A stretch of 64,000 nt of DNA, taken from NCBI GenBank assembly GCA_964449895.1, contig CAYVBY010000008.1, positions 44,259-108,258 on the forward strand, written 5' to 3'. The position numbers and the translations under genes are program-made. Positions 51,752-61,168 of this stretch are shown here, one piece after another. The notes under the pieces were generated by a model. It was not told where the DNA came from, made no database searches, and was given only the letters and a program-made list of their open reading frames with translations. This DNA is from Intestinibacter sp964449895. GTDB lineage: Bacteria; Bacillota; Clostridia; Peptostreptococcales; Peptostreptococcaceae. Every line of letters starts with the position of its first letter. The first letter of the stretch is position 1.

Positions 51752-53917
51752 TTAATCTATTTTATTTGATAATACTTCCATTTTTTTAATATAAAAATCT
51801 AATACTATGGATTTAAATTTTTCTTTTATATCTTCTTTATCACCATATTTAATACACTCTACAAAAGCTTCATTTTCAATTAAATTTTCACTTATTTTAC
51901 TTAATAATTCTCTTTGATAGTTTTTTGCTTCTTTTGGTATTAACATAAGCAGAGCATATCTTGTTTTATTTCCTTCATCCATCATAATTTCATTTGATAA
52001 TCTAATGGATGCATATCTTATATTTGCAACTTCTTCTGTCATACAATGAAGTAATGCTATATCTATGCCTTCTACAAATGGTGTCGATATATTTATTCTT
52101 CGTTTTAAATCCTTTTGGATTCTCAGAGCAGATTTACTATTATTAGCAAATATAAAACTTCCATAATTTATAAGTTCTTCTAAATCATCACATTCAATAT
52201 CTTCATGAACTTCTATAGATTTAAAAAACTCAACTATATTTCCACTCATAATCATAAAATCCATAACTTCATCTTTATTAAGTTGTTCTTTTTGATTATT
52301 TTGATTTTCATATTTTTGTTCTTCCTTATTAGACGTTTTATCTTTTTTAAATACCTTGTCTTTTGATATTTTTCTTAAAATATGTCTAATTTTTGTTACA
52401 TCATCTAAATTTAATAATGGACTTACAACAATACTATCTATATTAGTTTCCAGTTCTACTGTAGAAATTATAAGATCTATTTCTTTGTCTTTTAAAGCTT
52501 TTTCATCTAGCTTAATAGCTGATATTGTATCTACCATTTTTAAATTAGAAAACTTCTTTTGTAATTGTGTCATTAAAAATCTAGATGTTCCTATACCAGT
52601 TGGGCAACAAGCAACAGCTCTTATCTCAACTTCTTCCATTAAGTTTCTTTCCATACAAGAACCAAAGTGCATAGTTAAATAAGCTATTTCTGATTCTGGT
52701 ATATCATCTATATCTATTTTTTCTTTTATGATGTATATGATATTAGATACTCCATCATATATATCTTTATATTCTGTCTTTATCTGTTCTAAAAGTGGAT
52801 TTCTTATATCCATTCCCATTTTTATTCTGCAAAGAGATGGGGCTAGATGGTTTACTAGATCATTTAGTAATTTTTTATCAATACTAAAATCAAATCCAAA
52901 CTCATCTGTAGCTAATTCAATTAACTTCTTTGAAATATTCATTAACTCTACATCGTCTAAACTAAAATTATGATTTTTTGTTTCTAATCTTAATTTTGAT
53001 CCTCTTAAATGCATTGTTATATATCCAATTTCATCAATAGGTACTTTTATATTAAATTCTTGTTCTATTTGTAGTGCTATTTGAGTTGCTGTTTTAAATT
53101 GTTCTATACTTTTTAATTCATTTAAAACATCTTGTTCCATAGAGATTATTTCTCCATTTTTTAACCTCTGCACAGCTAATGATATATGAACTACTAATCC
53201 TATAAAAGCACTATCTGAAATTTTTAAATTTATATCTCTTACAGTTTCAGATAAGGAATCTTCTACTTTTTTTATTATTGATTTATCTATCAAATTAAGT
53301 AACCTATTTTCACTAGAAATTTCAATTACGTTGTTATTTTGAATATTATTTCCAACATTTTTAACTAAATCTATTAGTTCTTGTTCTTCAAAAGAATTGT
53401 ATATAAGTCTTACTTGTGCACTTCTAATATCTTTTTCTGAACCTTCAATGTAAATTCCAGTACCTGGTTTTCTTATAAGTTCGATAGAAAACTTACCTAG
53501 CCATTGTTCTATGTCTATAAAGTCATTATTTAATGTTCCTTCAGAAATCTTTAATGTTTTATAAAAATAGTACGATTTTATTGGCTCTGAAGATGTCAAA
53601 AGGTTTGATAATATAAATTTTTTTCTTTCTTCTTTTGTATAATTCTTTTCAATTTTTTCTTCTTGCAGGAGTTCCATTATAAATTGTTTGTTATCTAATG
53701 TTTCATCCAAATAGATTCCTACCCCTGGTTTTTTAACAAATTTGAAATCATTCTCATCTAGCCAACTTTCTATCTTTGTCATGTCTCTTAATACTGTTCT
53801 TGTACTTATGTCTAACTCTTTCGCTACCTCTGAAATAGTTATAGGTTTATTAGAGTTATTTTGAGCTAGTATTAAAATTATTTCTTTTTGTCTAGAACTA
53901 ATCTTTTTCTTCTTCAT
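51752..53917 (-). CDS. mtlR: PRD-containing mannitol operon activator MtlR
   Basis: A 721-residue PTS-controlled activator. The N-terminal helix-turn-helix (about 7-60: EIILILAQNNSNKPITISEV, AKELDISTRTVLRDM) is followed by a second one, two PRD domains (His in IGLVVHISLAV and IGYITMHLRG; then HLAPSLCRIKMG and AYLTMHFGSC), an EIIB-like domain with Cys (RAVACCPTGIGTSRF) and a C-terminal EIIA-like domain (about 570-700). Phosphorylation state reports mannitol flux. It follows mtlA, separated by a terminator, and should bind the GTGACA-type sites in both gaps. Confidence 0.94.
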   Translation of the reverse strand: MKKKKISSRQKEIILILAQNNSNKPITISEVAKELDISTRTVLRDMTKIESWLDENDFKFVKKPGVGIYLDETLDNKQFIMELLQEEKIEKNYTKEERKKFILSNLLTSSEPIKSYYFYKTLKISEGTLNNDFIDIEQWLGKFSIELIRKPGTGIYIEGSEKDIRSAQVRLIYNSFEEQELIDLVKNVGNNIQNNNVIEISSENRLLNLIDKSIIKKVEDSLSETVRDINLKISDSAFIGLVVHISLAVQRLKNGEIISMEQDVLNELKSIEQFKTATQIALQIEQEFNIKVPIDEIGYITMHLRGSKLRLETKNHNFSLDDVELMNISKKLIELATDEFGFDFSIDKKLLNDLVNHLAPSLCRIKMGMDIRNPLLEQIKTEYKDIYDGVSNIIYIIKEKIDIDDIPESEIAYLTMHFGSCMERNLMEEVEIRAVACCPTGIGTSRFLMTQLQKKFSNLKMVDTISAIKLDEKALKDKEIDLIISTVELETNIDSIVVSPLLNLDDVTKIRHILRKISKDKVFKKDKTSNKEEQKYENQNNQKEQLNKDEVMDFMIMSGNIVEFFKSIEVHEDIECDDLEELINYGSFIFANNSKSALRIQKDLKRRINISTPFVEGIDIALLHCMTEEVANIRYASIRLSNEIMMDEGNKTRYALLMLIPKEAKNYQRELLSKISENLIENEAFVECIKYGDKEDIKEKFKSIVLDFYIKKMEVLSNKID

Positions 53918-53929
53918 CTCGTCCCCTTT

Positions 53930-54116
53930 ATTAGTGACATTTCAATTTCTTTATTTTTATACTTTAATTTTAGCAAAACAGTATATCTCTATCAATTCAT
54001 TGATATTACTATGATGTCACTAAAGATTATGACATTTTTTAGATATATAAAGATTTTCAATTTATGACATTTTTATATTTTAGTCATCAAGTCACTTTGA
54101 ATTTATATTATTTGTC
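53930..54116. promoter_or_regulatory. Candidate MtlR sites upstream of mtlR
   Basis: GTGACATTT near 53935, TGTCA-N10-TGACA (54015-54034) and TTTATGACATTTTT near 54061 repeat the motif also found upstream of mtlA. They lie in the 337-bp gap between mtlA and mtlR. Confidence 0.6.
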
Positions 54117-54166
54117 GGGATTATACTAAAAATATTTTGATTTTGCAATAATTGTAAAAAAAAATA

Positions 54167-54189
54167 AGCCATGGCATTATGCCATGGCT
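54167..54189 (-). terminator. Terminator of mtlA
   Basis: AGCCATGGC (54167-54175) and GCCATGGCT (54181-54189) form a strong stem with a 5-nt loop. On the minus strand TTATTTTTTTTTAC follows. Confidence 0.93.
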
Positions 54190-54254
54190 ATAGTTAGGAT
54201 TGATTTATTATGTCTTTTATATTTTCCGTACTTATAATTTCTATTTTAATGATA

Positions 54255-55688
54255 TTAGTTTGCTAATCTATTGTATAGAGCATCTATATTTTCATCTTTT
54301 AAGAAATTTTTGATTTCTATTATTTCTTTGTCATCATATTTATCTCTTGCTCTTTGTGCTAATGATTCATGTGTTACTATTATTTGTGCATCTGCTGGCA
54401 CATTATCAACTGGTGCTGCAGCCACTTCTATTCCTAAGTCTAGGTCTTTTATTCTTGCTTTGAATCTTGCTGCACCCATTGCACTTGATCCCATTCCTGC
54501 ATCACAAGCGAATATTATTTTTTTGATATCTGATTTTGCTACTTCTTGAGCTATTGCTACAGTTCCATTTTCTTGTTCAGCTTCAACCTTTTGATTTTTA
54601 GCTTCAGCTTTCATATTTTTCATTTGTGTTTGAGCTGCATTTATATCTTGTTCTTCATCTCTTGCAGCTGCTCTTTTTACAAATACTGATGATATTAAGA
54701 ATGATACTACTGTTGCAACTACTACACCTGATATTACTGCAAAATATTTACCTTTTGCTGTCATTGCCATTATTGCTATTATACTACCTGGAGATGCTGC
54801 TGCTACTAATCCAGCTCCTAATACTGAGAATGTTAAAACTCCTGATGCTCCACCAACCATTACTGCTAATATTAATGCTGGATTCATTAATATGTATGGG
54901 AAGTATATTTCATGTATACCACCTAAGAAGTGGATTATTACTGCCCCTGGTGCAGATTCTTTACTTGAACCTTTTCCAAATATACAATATGCTAATAATA
55001 CTCCAAGACCTGGTCCTGGGTTAGCTTCTAATAAGAACATTATTGAAGATCCAAGTTCTTTTGCTTGTTCTATTCCTAAAGGTGATAATATACCGTGGTT
55101 TATTGCATTGTTTAAGAATAATACTTTTGCTGGTTCTATAAATAATGAAGTTAAGAATATTAGATTTTTGTTAACTAAGAATTCAACACCTGCTTGTAAT
55201 ACTGATGTTACTGCTACTACAACTGGTCCTATTGCATAAAATCCTATAATTGCTAATATTAATCCTAATATACCAACTGAGAAGTTATTTACTAACATTT
55301 CAAATCCTGAAGGTATTTTTCCATCAACTAATTCATCGAATTTTTTGATTACCCATCCACCAAGTGGACCCATTATCATACCACCAATTAACATTGTTGT
55401 ATCTCCTGCACCAACTACTATACCTACTGTAGCTATTGCACCGATTACTGAACCTCTGTCACCTGCTATCATTTTACCACCAGTGTAACCTATTAATACT
55501 GGTAAAACATATTTTAGCATTGGTGTTACCATTTCTGCTAATCTAGCATTTGGAAGCCAACCAGCTTCTATAAATAACGCTGTTATGAATCCCCATGCGA
55601 TAAATGCACCTATATTTGGCATTACCATACCACTTAGTGCTCTACCTAATTTTTGTACTTGAGTTTTAATTCCTGTTACTTCACCCAT
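54255..55688 (-). CDS. mtlA: Mannitol PTS EIICB component
   Basis: A 477-residue permease. The EIIC domain (about 1-345) has several membrane segments (NIGAFIAWGFITALFIEAGW at the start) and the conserved HFLGGIHEIYFPYILMNP motif that carries the GIHE substrate element. The EIIB domain (about 385-477) has the active cysteine in KIIFACDAGMGSSAMGAARF. EIIA is on the separate mtlF. A linker (KNMKAEAKNQKVEAEQE) is repetitive and charged. RBS AGGAGG. Typical size. Confidence 0.95.
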   Translation of the reverse strand: MGEVTGIKTQVQKLGRALSGMVMPNIGAFIAWGFITALFIEAGWLPNARLAEMVTPMLKYVLPVLIGYTGGKMIAGDRGSVIGAIATVGIVVGAGDTTMLIGGMIMGPLGGWVIKKFDELVDGKIPSGFEMLVNNFSVGILGLILAIIGFYAIGPVVVAVTSVLQAGVEFLVNKNLIFLTSLFIEPAKVLFLNNAINHGILSPLGIEQAKELGSSIMFLLEANPGPGLGVLLAYCIFGKGSSKESAPGAVIIHFLGGIHEIYFPYILMNPALILAVMVGGASGVLTFSVLGAGLVAAASPGSIIAIMAMTAKGKYFAVISGVVVATVVSFLISSVFVKRAAARDEEQDINAAQTQMKNMKAEAKNQKVEAEQENGTVAIAQEVAKSDIKKIIFACDAGMGSSAMGAARFKARIKDLDLGIEVAAAPVDNVPADAQIIVTHESLAQRARDKYDDKEIIEIKNFLKDENIDALYNRLAN

Positions 55689-55847
55689 TGATAATTCCTC
55701 CTTTAAAATATCCTTTCTTTGTTAATAATTGCTTGTAATTATTTTGTTTTTATTAGTGCTTTTTGATTTAACTTAATATTTCGTGTTGTCTATAATTAAA
55801 TATTACATTTTCTGGAATTTTTTTTCAATTGTAAGAAAACCTATTCC

Positions 55848-55910
55848 TGTCACTCAAAATAGTGACATTTTAAGATTATAATATTTTGTTTTAAATGTCA
55901 TAAAAAGGAT
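55848..55910. promoter_or_regulatory. Candidate MtlR operator region of mtlA
   Basis: TGTCACT-N6-AGTGACA (55848-55867) is a perfect 7-bp inverted repeat. A further ATGTCATAAAAA lies at about 55896. Both resemble sites in the mtlR gap. The rest of the 55689-56046 gap shows no gene. Confidence 0.65.
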
Positions 55911-56046
55911 TTTTACTAAATTAACCAAATTATATAAAAATAAATTATGTTACTTTTTTTTTTTAATAACATATATAATATATAAATATTTTTGATATAT
56001 ATAATTGTCCAAAATGAAGTAATTGCAAGGAGGGATAAATATTTTT

Positions 56047-56574
56047 ATGAATAAATATGATGAGTTTTTTTATAATCTCTGTAAAGAAAATTACGAACAA
56101 ATATTTAAATATATTCTTATCATGATTCATGACAAATCGGTTGCTGAAGATATTGTCCAAGAAGTATTTTTAATAGCATATAAAAAGAAAAAAATTATAT
56201 TTTATTATGAAAACAAACGAGCATTTTTATATAAAGTTAGTAAAAACTTAACTAATGAATATATTCGAAAAAGCCAAAAGTACAAAATTGTAGAGTTAAA
56301 TGAAAACAATCTAGTTGATGAAAAAGATTTATGTGACTTAATATACAGTAGAGAAGATAAAAAAATCGATGAGGAAAAATATATAGATTATGTTATAAAT
56401 GAACTTCCTCAAGATAAAAAACAATTATACAAACTTTATTACATAGACAAAATACCTATGAAAAATATAGCTAGTGAACTTCATGTAAATGAAACTACTA
56501 TCAGAATGCGCTTTGTAAGACTTCGAAAATATATAAAAAATAAAATTAAAAATATAAAATTTGAAAATATTTAA
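56047..56574 (+). CDS. ECF-type RNA polymerase sigma factor
   Basis: A 175-residue sigma-70 family member with regions 2 and 4 only. Region 2 includes MIHDKSVAEDIVQEVFLIAY (about 23-42) and AFLYKVSKNLTNEYIRK. Region 4 (about 115-170) has LPQDKKQLYKLYYIDKIPMK followed by NIASELHVNETTIRMRFVRL. I use the ATG at 56047, 12 nt after AGGAGGG. A TTG at 56023 precedes the RBS and is unlikely. The next gene encodes a small membrane or secreted protein, the usual place for an anti-sigma factor. The stress sensed is unknown. Confidence 0.85.
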   Translation: MNKYDEFFYNLCKENYEQIFKYILIMIHDKSVAEDIVQEVFLIAYKKKKIIFYYENKRAFLYKVSKNLTNEYIRKSQKYKIVELNENNLVDEKDLCDLIYSREDKKIDEEKYIDYVINELPQDKKQLYKLYYIDKIPMKNIASELHVNETTIRMRFVRLRKYIKNKIKNIKFENI

Positions 56575-56604
56575 TGTTACATTACATAAAACTTAACACT
56601 TATA

Positions 56605-56637
56605 AGTGTAATGGATATGGGCCCTATCCATTACACT
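56605..56637 (+). terminator. Intercistronic hairpin between sigma factor and partner
   Basis: AGTGTAATGGATA (56605-56617) pairs perfectly with TATCCATTACACT (56625-56637) around a 7-nt GC-rich loop. CCCTATTTT follows, so it may partly terminate and set the ratio of the two products. Confidence 0.7.
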
Positions 56638-56663
56638 CCCTATTTTAATAAGGAGGCAATATT

Positions 56664-57143
56664 ATGGATTTAAAAAATAAAATAAATGAAGCTATTGAAA
56701 ATGGTGATTTTGAAGATGTAGATAAACTAACTCAAGAACTATATAAATTAGAATTCGGTGAACAAAAAATTAACTACCCTGATAGATTTGCAGAAAATAT
56801 AATAGCTTCTTCAAAAGGAGAGAAAATTAAAATGAATAATAAATTAAAAAAATTAGTTGTTGCAGCATCTTGTACTTTAATAATAGGTATTACTGGTTTT
56901 AGTGTAAATGCAGCTAGTGGTGGTGAACTTATAGATAATTTCAAAACAATTATAAATTCAAATTCTGAAGTAGAAAAAATATATGAAGATGATAAAGGAA
57001 ATAAAGCTAAAATTATAATACACGATAACAAAAATTATGATGTAGATACAACTGTAAATAAAACACAAGATGAAAACTTTGATGTAAATATAACTATTAA
57101 AGATAAAAAAAATCAAATTAATCAAGATTCACTAAATAAATAA
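56664..57143 (+). CDS. Probable anti-sigma factor or secreted partner of the ECF sigma factor
   Basis: A 159-residue protein of unknown family. Residues 1-60 are acidic and cytosolic-like. One hydrophobic segment (KKLVVAASCTLIIGITGFSV, about 62-82) ends in NAAS, and the rest (85-159) is polar and lysine/aspartate-rich. The RBS is strong (AAGGAGG). A second RBS (AAGGAG, 56815-56820) precedes an internal ATG at 56832, from which the product would look like a secreted protein with a standard signal peptide. The anti-sigma role rests on position and topology only. Confidence 0.65.
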   Translation: MDLKNKINEAIENGDFEDVDKLTQELYKLEFGEQKINYPDRFAENIIASSKGEKIKMNNKLKKLVVAASCTLIIGITGFSVNAASGGELIDNFKTIINSNSEVEKIYEDDKGNKAKIIIHDNKNYDVDTTVNKTQDENFDVNITIKDKKNQINQDSLNK

Positions 57144-57196
57144 TCTATTTATAAAAAAGTTTATTTTAAAAATATTTTTACTTACTAAAACCATAA

Positions 57197-57220
57197 GAGG
57201 CTGGTCCTAGGACCAGCCTC
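57197..57220. terminator. Perfect 24-bp palindrome downstream of the partner gene
   Basis: GAGGCTGGTCC and GGACCAGCCTC meet around a 2-bp TA centre. It is GC-rich but has no T-run on the plus side, so it is a weak terminator or a protein-binding site. Confidence 0.6.
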
Positions 57221-57331
57221 TCTCAATGTATTTATAATATTGGGGGAATATTATGAGGAATACATTAATATTATTGTCACTTTAAATATTTATATACACA
57301 AAATAAAATTTTTTTACATAATGTATAAAAC

Positions 57332-57368
57332 AAGGAGCTATATGTTTTCATTAACAAAATAGCTCCTT
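57332..57368 (-). terminator. Terminator of glmS
   Basis: AAGGAGCTAT (57332-57341) and ATAGCTCCTT (57359-57368) form a stem; on the minus strand GTTTTATAC follows. The rest of 57144-57446 has no gene. Confidence 0.75.
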
Positions 57369-57446
57369 TAATTATCTTATATATGTTGTTTAGTTATTTA
57401 TATTTTGTGTAATTTTTATATTGTTACTATTATATTTAAGCTTTTA

Positions 57447-59276
57447 TTATTCAACTGTAACTGATTTAGCTAAGTTTCTTGGTTTATCTATATCGCATCC
57501 TCTTTCTTTTGCAACATAGTAAGCTAATAATTGAAGTGGTATTACACTTAATATACCAGCTAATATATTATCAACTTTTGGAATATATATAACTGAATCT
57601 GAAGATTTTTCTACTTCTCTATTTCCTTCTTCAGTTATTGATATAACATTAGCTCCTCTAGCTTTTACTTCTTGCATGTTAGATAACATTTTTTCGAATA
57701 GGCGTTGTTGAGTTGCTAAAACTACTACTGGAACTCCTTCTTCTATTAATGCTATTGTACCATGTTTTAACTCACCTGCTGCAAATGCTTCAGCATGAGT
57801 ATAAGATATTTCTTTTATTTTTAAAGCACCTTCCATTGCAGTTGAATAGTCAAGACCTCTACCTAAATAGAATATGTCTTTTTTGTCTATTAATTGTTTT
57901 GATATTTCTTTTATTTGGTCTTCGCATTTTAAAACTTCTGCAACTTGATCTGGTATTTGTTTTAATTCTTCTATATAGTTCATGTATTCTTCTTTAGTTA
58001 TAGTACCTTTTTTGTAAGCAAAATCTAAAGCTATCATTGTAAATGCTACTATTTGAGTAGTATAAGCTTTTGTAGAAGCAACTGCTATTTCAGGACCAGC
58101 CCAAGTATATAGTGTGTAGTCTGATTCTCTAGCTATTGAAGAACCAACAACATTAGCTATTGATAATACTGTAGCTCCTTTTTTCTTAGCTTCTCTTAAA
58201 ACTGAAAGTGTATCTGCAGTTTCACCAGATTGACTAGCTAATATAACTAAAGTATTTTCATCTATAAATGGATCACTATATCTGAATTCTGAAGCTATAT
58301 CAGTTACTACTGGAACTTTTAAAAATCTTTCTACTGCATGTGCTCCAACAAGTCCTGCATTATAAGCAGTACCACAAGCTACTATATATATTTTGTTTAT
58401 TTTGTCTAATTGTTCTTTTGTTATGTCTATATCATCTAATTTTATTTCACCATTTTGGTCTAGTCTTCTCATTAGAGTATTTCTAGTTCCTTCTGGTTGT
58501 TCGTATATTTCTTTTATCATGAAATGGTCGTATCCACCTTTAGATGCTGCTTCAACGTCCCAAGTTATTTCATTTACTTTCTTTTCTACTACTTCTCTGT
58601 TTTCGTTTAATACAGTAACTTTATCTCCTAATATATGAACATATTCACCATTTTCTAAGTAGTAAACTTTTCTTGTGTATTTTAATACTGCAGGTATATC
58701 AGATGCTATAAAGTTTTCTCCTTCACCTAATCCAACTATTAATGGACTATCTTTTCTTACTGCTACTAATTCTTGATCATTGTCTGTAGATATAACACCT
58801 AATGCATAAGCTCCTCTAAATCTAGCTGTAGCTTTGTAAACTGCATCTAAAAGATCTCCATTATAGTATTTGCTTACCATATGAGCTGCTACTTCTGTAT
58901 CTGTTTGAGATATAAATTCATATCCTTCTGCTTGTAATTCTTCTCTTAATTCTAAGTAGTTTTCTATTATACCATTGTGAACTACTGCTATTGTTTTTTC
59001 TTTATTAAAATGAGGATGAGAATTTTCATCTGATGGCGCACCATGAGTAGCCCATCTTGTATGACCTATACCTAAATTACCTTCTATTGGATTTTTTTCT
59101 AAGTCTTCTGCTAATACTGCTAATCTTCCTTGGAATTTTCTAGTTTTTAACTCATTTCCTCCATTATTTACAGCAACTCCTGCAGAGTCATATCCTCTGT
59201 ACTCTAATTTTGAAAGTCCATCAATTAGAACCTCTGTTGCTTGTCTGTTACCTAAGTATCCTACTATTCCACACAT
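57447..59276 (-). CDS. glmS: Glutamine-fructose-6-phosphate aminotransferase
   Basis: A 609-residue enzyme that makes glucosamine-6-phosphate. The N-terminal MCGIVGYLGNRQATEVLIDG has the Cys2 nucleophile. The glutaminase domain covers about 1-240 (GIGHTRWATHGAPSDENSHP). Two SIS domains follow (VACGTAYNAGL; LASQSGETADTL), and the C-terminus PRNLAKSVTVE is diagnostic. It is controlled by a glmS ribozyme in its leader. RBS TTAGGAGG. It supplies wall amino sugars, with glmM next upstream. Confidence 0.97.
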   Translation of the reverse strand: MCGIVGYLGNRQATEVLIDGLSKLEYRGYDSAGVAVNNGGNELKTRKFQGRLAVLAEDLEKNPIEGNLGIGHTRWATHGAPSDENSHPHFNKEKTIAVVHNGIIENYLELREELQAEGYEFISQTDTEVAAHMVSKYYNGDLLDAVYKATARFRGAYALGVISTDNDQELVAVRKDSPLIVGLGEGENFIASDIPAVLKYTRKVYYLENGEYVHILGDKVTVLNENREVVEKKVNEITWDVEAASKGGYDHFMIKEIYEQPEGTRNTLMRRLDQNGEIKLDDIDITKEQLDKINKIYIVACGTAYNAGLVGAHAVERFLKVPVVTDIASEFRYSDPFIDENTLVILASQSGETADTLSVLREAKKKGATVLSIANVVGSSIARESDYTLYTWAGPEIAVASTKAYTTQIVAFTMIALDFAYKKGTITKEEYMNYIEELKQIPDQVAEVLKCEDQIKEISKQLIDKKDIFYLGRGLDYSTAMEGALKIKEISYTHAEAFAAGELKHGTIALIEEGVPVVVLATQQRLFEKMLSNMQEVKARGANVISITEEGNREVEKSSDSVIYIPKVDNILAGILSVIPLQLLAYYVAKERGCDIDKPRNLAKSVTVE

Positions 59277-59324
59277 ATTTGTATGTCCTCCTAAAAAATA
59301 TTATATTTATATATTTTTAAGATT

Positions 59325-59475
59325 AGGGTCAATCCACATGGGTTTCTTTTTGTTTAATGAGATTGCTCTCACGCTTTGTAGAAATCCTTCGATGGTGGCA
59401 CACCGCAGAGCATCCGCCGATATTTCGATTAACTCTGACCTCGTCAACTTAATTATAGTTAAGTTCTGGCGCTTA
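59325..59475 (-). ncRNA. glmS ribozyme/riboswitch
   Basis: The minus strand has the self-cleaving ribozyme landmarks: AAGCGCCAGAACT with cleavage expected between A (59473) and G (59472), then GTTGACGAGG, GGCGGATGCTCTGCGG, GGTGTGCCACCATC and AAAGCGTGAGAGC. The element uses glucosamine-6-phosphate as a cofactor to cut the message and reduce glmS. It is in the standard place, 50 bp before the gene. Confidence 0.96.
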
Positions 59476-59560
59476 CATAAACACTAGTTTTATTCTAGTA
59501 TTTACAATTATTTAAGATATATTCTTTACTATACATAAAGTATTTTTTCAATCCTTTTAT

Positions 59561-59615
59561 AAAAATGCATAAATCCACACCATATAAAAATATATGAGTG
59601 GCTTTATGCATTTTT
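59561..59615 (-). terminator. Terminator of glmM
   Basis: AAAAATGCATAAA (59561-59573) pairs with TTTATGCATTTTT (59603-59615), and the internal sequence extends the stem. A T-run follows on both strands. Confidence 0.85.
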
Positions 59616-59683
59616 TTATATTATTAAATTAATTTCCTTAACTTACATAAATAAAAATTACTTTATATACTTTAATCATATTC

Positions 59684-61030
59684 TTAAGATAATTCTTTTT
59701 CTATAAGATCTGCTAAACCTTGTGCTAGACCTTTTATTTGACCTTCATCTTTACCCTCTAACATAACTCTTACTAATGGTTGTGTTCCAGATGGTCTTAT
59801 TAAAACTCTACCTGAACCGTCCATTATTTTTTCAAGTCTTTCTATTTCAGCTCTTATAACATCATTTTCCATAAATTTATTTTTAACTTCATTTTTAACT
59901 TCAACATTTATTAAAACTTGTGGATATGTTTTCATTAAAGCTGATAATTCTGATAAAGTCTTTCCTTCTTCTTTTACTATTTTTGAAACTATTAAAGAAC
60001 TTAAAACTCCATCTCCTGTAGTATTATAATCTAGGAAAATCATATGACCTGATTGTTCTCCACCTAAATTATATCCACATTTTTTCATTTCTTCTATTAC
60101 ATATCTATCTCCAACATCTGTTATTGCTAATTTAATGCCATATTCTTTAGCTGCTATATGAAGACCAATATTACTCATTGTAGTTACAACTAATGTATCA
60201 TTTGCTAATTTATTTTGCTTTTTAAGATAAACAGCTCCTAAAACCATTATATGGTCTCCATCTACTATTGTTCCTGTTTCATCTACTGCAATTAATCTGT
60301 CAGCATCTCCATCATAAGCAAGTCCTAAATTAGCTTTATGTTCAACAACAGCCTTTTGAAGTTCTTCAGGATGAGTTGATCCACATTTGTCATTTATATT
60401 TTTTCCATTAGGAGTTGTGTATATATCTACAACTTCTGCCCCTAATTTTTTAAATATAGCTGGTGCAACTTTATAAGATGCTCCATTTGCACAGTCTAAT
60501 ACCACTTTTAGACCAGTTAAATCTACATCTACTATAGATTTTAGATATTCTACATAGTCATCTGTTGCTGTGTCTTTGTTAATTTTTATACCAACTTGGT
60601 CACCTATTGGATTATAATCTATTTTTTCTATATTATCAATATATTTTTCTATATTTAGTTCTATTTCATCATCTAATTTAAATCCATCCTTGTTGAAGAA
60701 TTTGATTCCGTTATCTTCCATAGGATTATGTGATGCAGATATTACAACTCCACAATCAGCTCCATATTTTCTAGTTAAAAAAGCAACACCTGGTGTAGGT
60801 ATCACTCCTACAGTTATTACATCACAACCAACTGACATTAGACCTGCAATTAGTGCAGCCTCTAACATATCTCCTGATTGTCTTGTATCTTTTCCTACTA
60901 CAACTTTTACTTTATGTTCTGCATTAGTAAGAACATATCCTCCTGCCTTACCTAATTTATATGCTAATTCACAAGTAAGTTCTTTATTGGCAACACCTCT
61001 TACTCCATCTGTCCCAAAATATTTTCTCAT
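59684..61030 (-). CDS. glmM: Phosphoglucosamine mutase
   Basis: A 448-residue enzyme that converts glucosamine-6-phosphate to glucosamine-1-phosphate. The active-site phosphoserine is in VVISASHNPMEDNGIKFF (about residue 101). The metal motif is YDGDADRLIAVDE near 240, and the sugar loop reads GEQSGH near 325. The N-terminal KYFGTDGVRGVANKEL is diagnostic. It lies between cdaR and glmS; in many Firmicutes cdaA-cdaR-glmM form one operon. GlmM is known to bind and restrain CdaA. Confidence 0.97.
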   Translation of the reverse strand: MRKYFGTDGVRGVANKELTCELAYKLGKAGGYVLTNAEHKVKVVVGKDTRQSGDMLEAALIAGLMSVGCDVITVGVIPTPGVAFLTRKYGADCGVVISASHNPMEDNGIKFFNKDGFKLDDEIELNIEKYIDNIEKIDYNPIGDQVGIKINKDTATDDYVEYLKSIVDVDLTGLKVVLDCANGASYKVAPAIFKKLGAEVVDIYTTPNGKNINDKCGSTHPEELQKAVVEHKANLGLAYDGDADRLIAVDETGTIVDGDHIMVLGAVYLKKQNKLANDTLVVTTMSNIGLHIAAKEYGIKLAITDVGDRYVIEEMKKCGYNLGGEQSGHMIFLDYNTTGDGVLSSLIVSKIVKEEGKTLSELSALMKTYPQVLINVEVKNEVKNKFMENDVIRAEIERLEKIMDGSGRVLIRPSGTQPLVRVMLEGKDEGQIKGLAQGLADLIEKELS

Positions 61031-61168
61031 AAAAAACTCCTTCCAATAATGAAAACATTAATATTATTTATTATATCAATAAAACATTCAAAAAAACTCT
61101 TACAAATTATTAATATTAAATATTAACTCTCAATTATATTTTTATTTCTTATTAAATTTTTATTAATC

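Noticed and set aside
57254..57286. Tiny open frame of 10 codons with a G-rich leader
   Set aside because: It is too short to support, with no recognisable peptide and no conservation evidence.
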